Source: Anaerocolumna sp. AGMB13020
GTDB taxonomy: Bacteria; Bacillota; Clostridia; Lachnospirales; Lachnospiraceae
Assembly: GCF_033100115.1 (NCBI RefSeq)
Contig: NZ_CP136910.1
Location: 930,001 to 994,000 of the forward strand
Length of the DNA stretch: 64,000 nt
Direction: 5' to 3'
Shown: positions 1 to 8,791 of the stretch, in pieces
Numbering within the stretch: position 1 is the first letter of the stretch
Layout: each line of letters starts with the position of its first letter
The notes under the pieces: generated by a model
Told to the model about the DNA's origin: nothing
What the model saw: the letters and a program-made list of their open reading frames with translations, nothing else
Databases searched by the model: none
Position numbers and translations under genes: made by a program

Positions 1-106
1 TTTGCGTCCTAACCTCAACCATCTCATCATAACGGACATTTTCAACCTTCTCTACTACCATAAGAGGCCCAACAATTTCCGATATGGTACGATATTCTTT
101 TATCAT
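1..106 (-). CDS. ntpB: V-type ATP synthase subunit B, N-terminal part (cut by window edge)
   Basis: Reading leftwards from the ATG at 106-104, the first residues run MIKEYRT, then [11 protein letters not shown], the usual opening of the non-catalytic B subunit of bacterial V/A-type ATPases. The ATG overlaps the TGA of ntpA (ATGA), so the two are translationally coupled. In the V1 head, B alternates with A in a hexamer. Only about 35 codons are inside the window. The gene order matches ntpA-ntpB of the Enterococcus hirae sodium ATPase operon, which supports the call. Confidence 0.9.
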   Translation of the reverse strand, partial: MIKEYRTISEIVGPLMVVEKVENVRYDEMVEVRTQ

Positions 107-1875
107 TTCCTGCCACCTCTTTCGTTGATAAGGTTATCCATCTCCAAGTTGATTTGATTCTTGAGTTTCAGAAATTTTTCTGGTTTGCTCTCTGGAATTT
201 CCTTCATACGTCCCAATTTTTCCCTTACCGGAAGTTTCAATATTTCTTTCAGATAAACCCCTGCACTCAATGCCTCCTTTGACAGCTTATAGAACTCAAG
301 GATTGTCTGAAGCATCTTAAATTGCTTGTCGAGAGTAGTATATGCATCTTCTTCAACAAATGCGTTCTGTTGAAGGAAATCTTCTCTAAGGGATTTTGCA
401 ACCTCTAGCTTTAACTGATCTTCCTGGGAAAGTGAATCATATCCAACCAGTCTTACAATATCATTCAGCCGGCTTTCTTCCTGCAACAGAGCAAGGGCTG
501 CCATCTGGCATCTTGAATAGTCAGTGTCAACATTTGCATTCAACCAGTCAGTGAGTCCGGAAGTATATAAACTGTAAGAAGAAAGCCAGTTAATAGCAGG
601 AAAATGCCTCGCATAAGCAAGTGATGCATCTAGTCCCCAGAATACCTTAACAATACGAAGGGTGGCCTGGGTAACCGGTTCCGAGAGGTCACCGCCGGGA
701 GGAGAAACCGCTGCGATAACTGTCAGTGTTCCTGTTCTCTTATCCTGTCCCAGACATACAACTTCCCCGGCTCTTTCATAAAACTCTGCCAACCGGGAGC
801 CTAGATAAGCTGGATAACCTTCTTCACCTGGCATCTCTTCCAGTCGCCCGGACATTTCCCTTAAGGCTTCTGCCCATCTGGAAGATGAATCTGCCATCAG
901 CGCTACGGAGAATCCCATATCTCTGTAATACTCAGCTATTGTTATACCGGTATAGATGGATGCCTCTCTTGCCGCAACAGGCATATTAGAGGTATTTGCA
1001 ATTAACACGGTACGTTTCATGAGGGATTCTCCGGTTTTCGGATCAATCAGCTCTGGGAACTCATTTAATACATCCGTCATTTCATTACCGCGCTCACCGC
1101 ATCCTACATATACAACAATATCAACATCTGCCCATTTTGCAATCTGATGCTGAACTACAGTCTTTCCGCTTCCGAAGGGACCGGGTACGCAAGCTGTTCC
1201 TCCTTTTGCTACCGGAAAGAAGGTGTCAATAACCCTCTGTCCGCTTACCAAAGGCCTCTCCGGCATCATTTTCCGGGCAACCGGGCGTCCTCGGCGAACG
1301 GGCCATCTCTGAAGCATGCAGACATTGATGGTGGAACCGTCTTCCTTTTCAACCACTGCAACAGTTTCTTCGATCGTAAATTCACCTGCTGCAATGCTCT
1401 TTATGATACCTGCGATACCTTTTGGTATCATAATCTTATGTTGAATAATATTATTTTCCTGAACCAAACCTATAATATCTCCCTGGCGCACCTGATCTCC
1501 AATTGCAGCCACAGGTTCAAAGTTCCATTTCTTCGTTTTGTTTAGTGAATCTACATGCACACCTCGATTAATAAAATCTCCGGACTTTTCAAGAATTTTA
1601 TCCAATGGTCTTTGAATTCCGTCAAACATGGATTCAAGTAATCCAGGCCCAAGTTCAACACTTAAGGGCTCACCCTCACCATACACTGACTCTCCCGGTC
1701 CTAACATAGAGGTCTCTTCGTACACCTGAATGGAAGCTCTGTCTCCACGCATTTCAATGATCTCACCAATCAAATGTTTCTCGGAAACAGTTACCATATC
1801 ATATATTTTAGCAGTATTCATACCTTTGGCTATGACCAAAGGGCCCGCAACACTTGTAACTGTGCCTAATCTCAA
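103..1875 (-). CDS. ntpA: V-type ATP synthase catalytic subunit A
   Basis: 590 residues, the normal length for the catalytic A subunit of V/A-type ATPases. Visible are the N-terminal beta-barrel ([11 protein letters not shown]), the A-specific insert with WPVRRGRP near residue 191, the Walker A GPFGSGKT at residues 232-239, then the [12 protein letters not shown] block and the nucleotide-binding segments [10 protein letters not shown] and [10 protein letters not shown]. Family knowledge: it hydrolyses or makes ATP in the A3B3 head, coupled to ion movement through the I/K ring. It lies between ntpG and ntpB in one leftward operon; its stop overlaps the ntpB start. Confidence 0.97.
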   Translation of the reverse strand: MRLGTVTSVAGPLVIAKGMNTAKIYDMVTVSEKHLIGEIIEMRGDRASIQVYEETSMLGPGESVYGEGEPLSVELGPGLLESMFDGIQRPLDKILEKSGDFINRGVHVDSLNKTKKWNFEPVAAIGDQVRQGDIIGLVQENNIIQHKIMIPKGIAGIIKSIAAGEFTIEETVAVVEKEDGSTINVCMLQRWPVRRGRPVARKMMPERPLVSGQRVIDTFFPVAKGGTACVPGPFGSGKTVVQHQIAKWADVDIVVYVGCGERGNEMTDVLNEFPELIDPKTGESLMKRTVLIANTSNMPVAAREASIYTGITIAEYYRDMGFSVALMADSSSRWAEALREMSGRLEEMPGEEGYPAYLGSRLAEFYERAGEVVCLGQDKRTGTLTVIAAVSPPGGDLSEPVTQATLRIVKVFWGLDASLAYARHFPAINWLSSYSLYTSGLTDWLNANVDTDYSRCQMAALALLQEESRLNDIVRLVGYDSLSQEDQLKLEVAKSLREDFLQQNAFVEEDAYTTLDKQFKMLQTILEFYKLSKEALSAGVYLKEILKLPVREKLGRMKEIPESKPEKFLKLKNQINLEMDNLINERGGRK

Positions 1876-1898
1876 ATTGTACCGCTCCTCTCTCTATC

Positions 1899-2225
1899 TT
1901 AATTTTCCGGCTGCAGTATATCTACTCCTACTGCACGTTCTACATTCTGTTTCATAAGTTTCTCAGCAATCCCAAGGGCAGCATCCCCGGAAGGTATAAT
2001 CATTACTGCCGGTAATACTTCCTTTCGATAATGCTCCAAGGTTTCAAGCAGATATTGTGCTGCCTGCTCTGTTATAAGAATAACGGCATACCCTTCTTTT
2101 GCCAAACGATTGATAAGCTTCTGATTTTCCAAGGCCTCTGTTACATCAACTCCAAATACCTCTACTCCGAAAGCTTTAAATATTAACACGGATTCACGAT
2201 CTCCGACTACTGCCATCTTATACAT
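1899..2225 (-). CDS. ntpG: V-type ATP synthase subunit F (NtpG)
   Basis: About 108 residues, the normal size for the central-stalk F subunit. It starts MYKMAVVGDRESVLIFKAFGVE, the typical opening (a GD.. turn after the first strand). The open frame extends 29 codons upstream, but that part lies inside ntpC. The ATG at 2225 has GGTGAG a few bases upstream and overlaps the ntpC TAA by 8 bases, so it is the better start; the ATG at 2216 is a second choice. In the family this Rossmann-like subunit sits on the rotor shaft with subunit D. Confidence 0.92.
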   Translation of the reverse strand: MYKMAVVGDRESVLIFKAFGVEVFGVDVTEALENQKLINRLAKEGYAVILITEQAAQYLLETLEHYRKEVLPAVMIIPSGDAALGIAEKLMKQNVERAVGVDILQPEN

Positions 2226-3141
2226 AGCTCTCACCCAGCTTTCTGATAAGTGTCGTATTGGATATCTTTTTTGCCTTACAGGTAAGAAGTAGCCTGATCT
2301 GACGAAGTTCATTTTCTTTTGCCATCAGGTATGCGTAGACAATTTCTGCACCATAGGTTATAAGCTTCGCTTTTTTTAATTGTTCTATAAGCGCTCCTTG
2401 AAGCAATACTTCCATTTCCGAAAAATTATGATACACTTCATAACTTTCCAATCCCTTTTTTATTTCCTTATTACAGTATTTATAGGTAAAGGCGGCAATT
2501 ATAGCAGACAGTGGAAGACTGAAGCAGCGTAAAAACAAATCTCTGTCAAGATTTCCACCTTCTATCAGGCATAATTCAAGAAGCGCCAAATCCTTATGCA
2601 TTTCCCTGACTCTTAACATCGCTTTGATATTATAAAAATCAATCTGCATCCCTATATGCTCCATAATGAGACTACTTCCTATTTTTTGAGCTAGCTGCCT
2701 CATATATTCAAACATATGCTTATCAAGGATTATCTCCCGTTTCTGATTATCCTCGGTTGCCTCCAATACCTTTCCCATTATTTCTTTCAGTTCACCAGGT
2801 AATTGTATATTATCTGATTGTGTCTGTCCGGTTTTTAGTGTATAACGAATGGCATGAAAGTGATAAGGCGCTTCAATCAGCTCAATCACTTCTTTATGGG
2901 GGCTTACCTCATACATCTGTCCGATAACCCTGCTCCACTCATTCTTTAGACACTCTTCTGCCTGATCCAGACTGCTAACTGTAGTCATGCTGTAATCATT
3001 GCCTTGGGAAAGTCCTTTCAGGATATCTGAAAAGCTGTCCATTGCCACTAGATTATCCAGTTTAGTTCGTTTCAAAAGTTTATTTTCAAGGGTTCTAATA
3101 TAACTTGAAGCAGTTATAAAATCGGTATCCTTCAACTTCAT
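2218..3141 (-). CDS. ntpC: V-type ATP synthase subunit C
   Basis: 307 residues, slightly short for the family. Subunit C (eukaryotic subunit d) is a helical funnel joining the rotor shaft to the K-ring. The assignment rests on its largely helical composition, phrases such as SYIRTLENKLL at the N-terminus and the basic C-terminal ending (IRLLLTCKAKKI, then RKLGESYV), and above all on its place between ntpE and ntpG. The start ATG overlaps the end of ntpE by four bases (ATGA). No missing segment is obvious. Confidence 0.9.
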   Translation of the reverse strand: MKLKDTDFITASSYIRTLENKLLKRTKLDNLVAMDSFSDILKGLSQGNDYSMTTVSSLDQAEECLKNEWSRVIGQMYEVSPHKEVIELIEAPYHFHAIRYTLKTGQTQSDNIQLPGELKEIMGKVLEATEDNQKREIILDKHMFEYMRQLAQKIGSSLIMEHIGMQIDFYNIKAMLRVREMHKDLALLELCLIEGGNLDRDLFLRCFSLPLSAIIAAFTYKYCNKEIKKGLESYEVYHNFSEMEVLLQGALIEQLKKAKLITYGAEIVYAYLMAKENELRQIRLLLTCKAKKISNTTLIRKLGESYV

Positions 3142-3734
3142 TTCCCCTTTCCATATAGAATTTCCAGTACCTCACCTTCTGCGTCCTGCCGTATAATATC
3201 TATCCAGGTCTCAAAGGTATAGTTCTCTACCACTCCATTTTTCATCAGGATAAATCCGCCTCCAATAGGCCGGTATTGGATATCTGACAGAACACCGCTG
3301 CTTTCGCTGATTTTGTTGAATAATTCCTTTATGGCTTTATCATTTTCCTCCGTATTATATTTTTCAGGAAGAAAGATTTCATAACCTTTTAAATCCTTCC
3401 CGGAGAGGGTATGTCTCAAATACTTTATATACTCCTCCAGGCTTAAATCTTTTAGTCTTCTCAATGCTTCATGGAATACATTGTCTAACTGCTTCTGCTT
3501 AACGAACAGGTTCTTATCCCTGATTTCCATCTCTTTTTCCGCAATGACTCTGCGGTATATTTCCTCTGCTTTTCTTTCAGCCTCTTGCTTGATTTTCTCA
3601 CAATAAATATTATTTTTTCCAGCCTCATCTTCAAGCTCCACGCTTATTTTATCCAACGCCTGTTTAATAATATCTTCCGCCTGTAATTTTGCATCCTCTA
3701 TTATTTTGTGGGTTAAACTTTCTAAACTACCCAA
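3138..3734 (-). CDS. ntpE: V-type ATP synthase subunit E
   Basis: About 198 residues. Subunit E forms the peripheral stalk with the G/H-type subunit NtpF. The N-terminal half is a long charged helix (EDAKLQAEDIIKQALDKI, then KIKQEAERKAEEI), followed by a small alpha/beta domain ending in GGGFILMKNGVVENYTFE, a hallmark of the family. A GTG at 3755 gives 205 residues, but AAAGGGAG sits inside that extension, 7-8 bases before a TTG at 3734. The protein read from there, (M)GSLESLTHKI, resembles usual E-subunit starts, so TTG is preferred. Its end overlaps the ntpC start. Confidence 0.92.
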   Translation of the reverse strand: MGSLESLTHKIIEDAKLQAEDIIKQALDKISVELEDEAGKNNIYCEKIKQEAERKAEEIYRRVIAEKEMEIRDKNLFVKQKQLDNVFHEALRRLKDLSLEEYIKYLRHTLSGKDLKGYEIFLPEKYNTEENDKAIKELFNKISESSGVLSDIQYRPIGGGFILMKNGVVENYTFETWIDIIRQDAEGEVLEILYGKGK

Positions 3735-3767
3735 TTTTTCACTCCCTTTCAGCACATGGCAGGTTTA

Positions 3768-4253
<486 letters not shown>

Positions 4254-4270
4254 TTAATCCTCCAGATAAA

Positions 4271-6232
4271 TTATTTTTTAATTGTAATATTTTTATTTTC
4301 TATTTTGAACGGACGGTAAGCTTTTCCTCCTCCGTTATAGAATTTACCAAAAAACTCTACGTACTGAAGCCTGCAACTATGAACATAAGCCCCCAGCAAG
4401 GATAACCCAAAATTCAGAGACTGACCGAACACTGCTACGACTGTACCAAATAGTATCCTACCTATGGTTCCTGGTATAAGACCGGACAATAAATTAAAGG
4501 AATAGGCAATATAAGCACCCGATAAACCAAGAGCTACAATTCTGGTGTAGGATACAATATCTCCGATATAACTACTAAGACCATACACCCCATACAGACC
4601 GCCACCAATTTTTCCTCCGATTGATTTACTGCTTCTGCCCTGTGTTGCTGCCAGCCCTACAATACACGCACCAAAGAACATCCCATATATCTTAGCGGTT
4701 CCAAAGTTCATAATACCGGCACCTCTTAATAATAACAAGATACCGCTGGACAGTGTTAATATCCATAAAACAGAATCACAGATTATTCCAGCGTAATCCT
4801 TTTGCTTATAACAGTTAAGCGCTTTCATGACCAAACCACTGAAAATATGAATCACACCAATAGCCATTGACAATACCAGCATGATTACAATATCAGACTG
4901 TGTATCAAGAATCGCCTTATGACCTCCCCCCTTCACCGGAATCGGTGCAAAAAAGGTCAAGCCAAACATACTTCCATATAGAATCCCGCCAAATATGACA
5001 GCAATCCCCAGGTAGAAAAACAGCTGAATAGATTTCCTTCTCTTTTCATCCATATCCACAAATTTTAAGATACAAAAGCAGGCAGCTGTCAGCAAGATTC
5101 CGTAACCGGCATCACCAACCATCATCCCGAAAAACACAAGGTAAAATACTGCCAAAATTCCTGTGGGATCCAGTTCATTGTATCTGGGTAAACTAAACAT
5201 CTCTGTAATACTCTCAAAAGCAGCAAATAATCCCTTATTCTTTAGCTTGACCGGAACCTCCAAATCCTCACTGTCAACTTCCTCAACATTTATATAGTAT
5301 TTACCAGTAATTACCGTCTCAAGGATTTCCTTCAGTTCTTCTAAATTCTCCTCCGGAATCCATCCCTCCATATAAACAATAGCGTTGCTGTTCAGAAAAT
5401 TATTTACTACTGCATCACGACTCAAACAGGTAGTAATAGCATCTTTCTCAATTAATACTTTATCATAGTCAGCTCCAAACTTTTGCAGTTCTTCCTTGCA
5501 AAGTTCGATTTCTTCCTGGATTATATTCATTCGCTCCTGGTTTGATTGTATTAATTCTACCGGCTTTTTCTCATATACAAGGTCGAGGATTGTTATTGCA
5601 TGCTGATTCAGATAATCTCTAACCTCATTGCTTTGCTCTGCCGAATTAACAAACAAATAAACCACTTCCTGTTTTATTCTGCCTAACTTTTCCAAATAGG
5701 CTTCCGGGAACTCTTTTTCCAGTTCTTCTAATTCCTCTTGGTTATCTCCCCGAACGGATAACAGAACCGCATAAAACTTACTCAATTTCTTAAGTTCAGA
5801 AACCGGAAATTCCAAGAACGCATAAGGCTCTAACTGTGTATTTTCAGTCTTTCGTTTTGCATATTCCTGAGATAAGCTATCTTTTCTGTCCAATATACTC
5901 CTTACTGCTTTATGGAGTTCTTCTAATTCTGTATTATCAAGGTAAGAACAACATTCTTCATAGGTAATCTGGAGCCGCTTATCTGTGAGTTTCTTTTTCG
6001 GTACATAAGGATTCAGTGCCTTTATGGTATTCTCAACGACTGTTTTATGTTCTGTCAGTTTCGTTTCCCCTATCGGTACTGCTTTTGACAGAAAAAGATA
6101 CTCTGTAGGAAGACTACTCAGCTCCAACTCTTTAAAGTGAATGTTTCCTGCTTTTTGAAACTCCTTCAATACAACTTCACGAACATCTTTGAAGGTGATG
6201 ATCGTTAATTTCTTCATTTTTTCAACTGCCAT
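4271..6232 (-). CDS. ntpI: V-type ATP synthase subunit I (stator a-type)
   Basis: 653 residues, normal for the bacterial a/I subunit. The first ~330 residues are soluble and rich in coiled coil (for example LEELEKEFPEAYLEKL); the remainder holds about seven to eight membrane helices starting at GILAVFYLVFFGMMVGDAGYG, a family hallmark. The stretch YIGDIVSYTRIVALGLSGAYIA carries the arginine expected to face the K-ring. The start overlaps the end of ntpF by 11 bases. With NtpK it forms the ion path; with NtpE and NtpF it forms the stator. Confidence 0.95.
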   Translation of the reverse strand: MAVEKMKKLTIITFKDVREVVLKEFQKAGNIHFKELELSSLPTEYLFLSKAVPIGETKLTEHKTVVENTIKALNPYVPKKKLTDKRLQITYEECCSYLDNTELEELHKAVRSILDRKDSLSQEYAKRKTENTQLEPYAFLEFPVSELKKLSKFYAVLLSVRGDNQEELEELEKEFPEAYLEKLGRIKQEVVYLFVNSAEQSNEVRDYLNQHAITILDLVYEKKPVELIQSNQERMNIIQEEIELCKEELQKFGADYDKVLIEKDAITTCLSRDAVVNNFLNSNAIVYMEGWIPEENLEELKEILETVITGKYYINVEEVDSEDLEVPVKLKNKGLFAAFESITEMFSLPRYNELDPTGILAVFYLVFFGMMVGDAGYGILLTAACFCILKFVDMDEKRRKSIQLFFYLGIAVIFGGILYGSMFGLTFFAPIPVKGGGHKAILDTQSDIVIMLVLSMAIGVIHIFSGLVMKALNCYKQKDYAGIICDSVLWILTLSSGILLLLRGAGIMNFGTAKIYGMFFGACIVGLAATQGRSSKSIGGKIGGGLYGVYGLSSYIGDIVSYTRIVALGLSGAYIAYSFNLLSGLIPGTIGRILFGTVVAVFGQSLNFGLSLLGAYVHSCRLQYVEFFGKFYNGGGKAYRPFKIENKNITIKK

Positions 6233-6542
6233 ACGTTAATACCCTCGTTATTATTTGATTAACAGCTTCTTCTACCGCTTCTTTGGGCGGATTGTCCAGT
6301 TTTTCATAAACAGATTGATTGCTGGCTTCCAATTGGAGTCCTTTGGCTTCTGCTTCTTGTTCTGCTTTTTTTAATACTTCAACTCTCCTTTCCAATGCAG
6401 CTTCCAACAGCTGCATATTTTTTTGCTTTTCGGATGTTCTTTTTTCCTTTACCAGTCTTGCTGCCTCCTGCTTTGCTTCCTCTGCAATGGCAAGTGCCTG
6501 CTCTTCCGCTTCTTTGATTGCTGCAAGAGTTTCAATTGACAT
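6222..6542 (-). CDS. ntpF: V-type ATP synthase G/H-type peripheral-stalk subunit
   Basis: 106 residues, nearly all one charged helix rich in Ala, Glu and Lys (IKEAEEQALAIAEEAKQEAA), as in NtpF/AtpH stalk proteins that pair with subunit E. It is the first gene of the operon; the order F-I-K-E-C-G-A-B is the same as in the E. hirae ntp operon. A good ribosome site (AAGGAGTGATTCT) precedes the ATG. Short coiled-coil proteins are hard to place by sequence alone, so position carries much of the weight. Confidence 0.88.
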   Translation of the reverse strand: MSIETLAAIKEAEEQALAIAEEAKQEAARLVKEKRTSEKQKNMQLLEAALERRVEVLKKAEQEAEAKGLQLEASNQSVYEKLDNPPKEAVEEAVNQIITRVLTYGS

Positions 6543-6577
6543 AGAATCACTCCTTACTATTATTATTGTTTATGGTT

Positions 6578-6688
6578 AAAAAAAAACTGCATTCTAAGCA
6601 TCATGAGCTTCTCCCCCTATTAGCTCCGATGACTTGAAAACAGTTTCCTGTCCAACCGATTGATGTCAGTATTATTTGATTTTTCTAC
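6578..6688 (-). ncRNA. Structured leader of the ntp operon, candidate Na+-responsive riboswitch
   Basis: The untranslated leader between the ntp promoter and ntpF looks structured. On the minus strand it shows ACAG-GAAA-CTGT (6651-6640), a stem capped by a GNRA loop; then CATC-G-GAGCT closing on AGCTC-AT-GATG around a purine-rich loop AATAGGGGGAGA; then a run of nine T beginning just after TGCAG (about 6587-6579). The AAACTG of the first hairpin can instead pair with CAGTTT next to the T-run, as an attenuator would need. Known: Na+-I (DUF1646 motif) riboswitches control sodium-linked genes, including ATP production from Na+ gradients. Membership here is an inference from context; I could not match a consensus by eye. 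Confidence 0.45.
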
Positions 6689-6694
6689 TAAATT

Positions 6695-6723
6695 ATAATA
6701 ATATATTTTTTGTTGTTAGTCAA
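6695..6723 (-). promoter_or_regulatory. Sigma-A promoter of the ntp operon
   Basis: On the minus strand TTGACT (6723-6718) is followed after exactly 17 bases by TATTAT (6700-6695), in very AT-rich DNA. Transcription would start near 6688, leaving a leader of about 145 bases before ntpF. Confidence 0.75.
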
Positions 6724-6824
6724 CAAAAAATTCCAAAATGTGCACATTTTCTAAATTTTTCGATAAATACAAAAAATAGAACTGCAAATACTTAATAATC
6801 TAATTATTCTTATCCATTTCGTCC

Positions 6825-7076
6825 TTATCCGTGTAAACCGTCAGCCTGCCGCTTCATATTTTCAATTACTACATCATAGATTTCCCCTAATGAGGCACAA
6901 TATTCAAGAACTTTCCATGGAGTATTGGTATGAAAATGTATTTTTATCATTTCCTCATCACCAACTGCCAGTAAGCAGTCTCCTTCAATGTTGGCAGTTA
7001 TATATTCATTGATCTCGTCCTCTGATAAATTCTGTCCTTCTATTAATAACTGAGTATCATATATATATTCAATCAT
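6825..7076 (-). CDS. Stand-alone FakA/DAK-type central-domain protein
   Basis: 83 residues matching the stretch that follows the DhaL domain in fatty-acid kinase FakA-type proteins: YDTQLLIEGQNLSEDEI, then GDEEMIKIHFHTNTPWKVLEY, and a C-terminal IENMKRQ. In full-length FakA this part helps hold the acyl-carrier FakB; here no kinase domain is attached. Similar short proteins are often called 'kinase to dihydroxyacetone kinase' in Clostridia. A strong GGAGGTCGTTAA ribosome site precedes the ATG. No partner gene is adjacent. The family is clear; the function of the solitary domain is unknown. Confidence 0.7.
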   Translation of the reverse strand: MIEYIYDTQLLIEGQNLSEDEINEYITANIEGDCLLAVGDEEMIKIHFHTNTPWKVLEYCASLGEIYDVVIENMKRQADGLHG

Positions 7077-7164
7077 TTAACGACCTCCTTTTATTTCCAA
7101 TAACAACGGTAGTACAGTCTGTAACAATTCTATCATTAGATAGGTTGAGTAGTCAAGTAATTCC

Positions 7165-7300
7165 ATCTCTTCAAATACGACAAGGCCGCAGGATAAAACC
7201 AAGATTATCCCGCCTGTAATCGGATAATGCATCATTTTTTAATCCTTCGATTTCTTTTCCATTTACGATTATGGCCCCGGAATCCAGTGTATAACGGGTA
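7165..7300 (-). pseudogene. Remnant of a MacB/FtsE-type ABC ATPase
   Basis: Read leftwards from about 7290, the peptide RYTLDSGAIIVNGKEIEGL is followed by YRRDNLGFIL. This is the segment between Walker A and the Q-loop of MacB/LolD-type ATPases (compare the pattern TSGEI.VNG..I..L....L...RR..IGF.FQ). Both ends are missing, and a stop follows soon after the Q-loop position. It begins close to the inverted repeat at 7313-7393, which may mark the breakpoint. Confidence 0.55.
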
Positions 7301-7312
7301 TTACAGACGGAC

Positions 7313-7393
7313 GGCGACTTGCATAAGACAGAAAGGTTCATGCTTCAATTACAATATATATAAGCGCATTCATTCTGTCTTATGCAAATCGCC
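7313..7393. repeat. Inverted repeat, 21-base arms
   Basis: The left arm 7313-7333 and right arm 7373-7393 are inverted copies with a single mismatch (GGCGACTTGCATAAG against GGCGATTTGCATAAG), around a 39-base AT-rich centre. It adjoins a truncated ABC ATPase remnant and resembles a small non-autonomous insertion, or a strong hairpin. No target duplication was found. Confidence 0.6.
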
Positions 7394-7428
7394 TGTTTAT
7401 TGGTTGGAAGGAGGTATTCTCACAGTTA

Positions 7429-7776
7429 TTAAAATATATAAAGCAGGCTGTCAATTCCCCCCGCAATAAGAAGTAGGGCAGAAGAAACAGTAAGGATGAC
7501 ACCAAGCAAATTAAAATGGTTAAAATGTGCCCGCCACTCCTTTTCATAATCCTTTGATATACCATTCTTTTTACTTATCAACATGGCAGCAGATATTATA
7601 AGTCCCAATGCACCTATGATACATAGAGCTCCTCTGACTGCTGTAAGGCTTGGTAATATTGATCCGCTGTTAACAATTAGTGCTACGATTCCAATCAGTA
7701 CTATAATAATTCCGCTGGCTATAAGGCCTATGGCCACCGCTTTAAGAATATCCATTAAGTAATTCTTTAACTTCAA
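7429..7776 (-). CDS. Small membrane protein, unknown function
   Basis: About 115 residues with four likely membrane helices: residues ~8-33, ~40-58, a charged loop (SKKNGISKDYEKEWRAHF) and a final hydrophobic hairpin near the C-terminus. The frame is open up to 7866, but GGGAGG eight bases before a TTG at 7776 makes that the likely start; the longer version would run into oppF. It lies about 40 bases downstream of oppF on the same strand, so it may be cotranscribed with opp. I do not recognise the family. Confidence 0.55.
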   Translation of the reverse strand: MKLKNYLMDILKAVAIGLIASGIIIVLIGIVALIVNSGSILPSLTAVRGALCIIGALGLIISAAMLISKKNGISKDYEKEWRAHFNHFNLLGVILTVSSALLLIAGGIDSLLYIF

Positions 7777-7816
7777 GGACTGGTTCCTCCCTTTTGACAG
7801 TTGACTGTCTGTAATA

Positions 7817-8791
7817 CTAACTGTACTTATTATATAGATGACATGCCACATAATGATCGTCCCCAATGTTTTGCAGCTCAGGGGTTATTTCTCCGCAAGC
7901 AGTTGTTGCATATTTACATCTTCCTTTGAATCTACAGCCTGCCGGAGGATTTATGGGACTTGGTACATCTCCTAGTAATTTGATGATTGTACGAGTGCTT
8001 TCAATCTCCGGGTCTGGTATTGGAATAGCTGACAGCAGGGCCTGGGTATATGGATGCATAGGATTCCGGTACAGTTTTTCAGAGGTTGTTATCTCTACGA
8101 TTTTGCCCAGATACATAACCGCTACTCTGTCTGAAATATGTTTGACCATGGAAAGATCATGGGCTACAAAGAGATAAGTCAGCTTCATTTCTTTTTGGAG
8201 TCTTACCAGTAAATTTACGATCTGCGCCTGTATGGAAACATCCAATGCAGAACTCGGTTCATCCAGCACCAGAAATTCCGGCTCTACAGCCAACGCTCTG
8301 GCTATACCGATTCGTTGTCTCTGGCCTCCTGAGAACTCATGTACAAATCTTCCGGCATGCTCTCTGTTCAGACCTACCAGGTTAAGATAATAATAGATTT
8401 TTTCATCTCTGTCTTTTTTACCCCCAGCCAGTTTATGGATATCGATTCCTTCTGCTACGATATCTGCAACCGTCATTCTGGGATCAAGGGAAGCATATGG
8501 ATCCTGGAAAATCATCTGTACATTCTTCTTAAAATTCTGCTTTTCTTTTCCTTTTAACGCATGAACGTCCTCTCCCTTATAGTAAACATTTCCTGCTGTT
8601 TTATTATATAAGCCTATAGCAGTACGTCCACAGGTAGTCTTTCCGCAGCCGGATTCTCCTACCAGTCCTAAGGTTTCACCCTCCCGGATCTGGAAGCTGA
8701 CATGATCCACTGCCTTTAGCAGGGAATCACTGTCCAGGCGGAAATACTTATCGAGATGTTTAACCTCTAATATTATTTTATCATCCTTCAT
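7817..8791 (-). CDS. oppF: Oligopeptide ABC transporter ATPase OppF
   Basis: 324 residues. Walker A GESGCGKTT lies at residues 45-53, the signature is FSGGQRQR and Walker B is FLVLDEPSSALD. The C-terminal extension holds the cysteine-containing region (CRFKGRCKYATTAC) typical of Opp/Dpp ATPases, where it can carry an iron-sulfur cluster. It pairs with OppD to power peptide import. The start overlaps the end of oppD by 11 bases. It is the last canonical gene of the oppABCDF operon. Confidence 0.95.
   Translation of the reverse strand: MKDDKIILEVKHLDKYFRLDSDSLLKAVDHVSFQIREGETLGLVGESGCGKTTCGRTAIGLYNKTAGNVYYKGEDVHALKGKEKQNFKKNVQMIFQDPYASLDPRMTVADIVAEGIDIHKLAGGKKDRDEKIYYYLNLVGLNREHAGRFVHEFSGGQRQRIGIARALAVEPEFLVLDEPSSALDVSIQAQIVNLLVRLQKEMKLTYLFVAHDLSMVKHISDRVAVMYLGKIVEITTSEKLYRNPMHPYTQALLSAIPIPDPEIESTRTIIKLLGDVPSPINPPAGCRFKGRCKYATTACGEITPELQNIGDDHYVACHLYNKYS

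Noticed and set aside
726..1545. Plus-strand frames opposite ntpA
   Set aside because: Antisense shadows of a conserved gene with no start signals.
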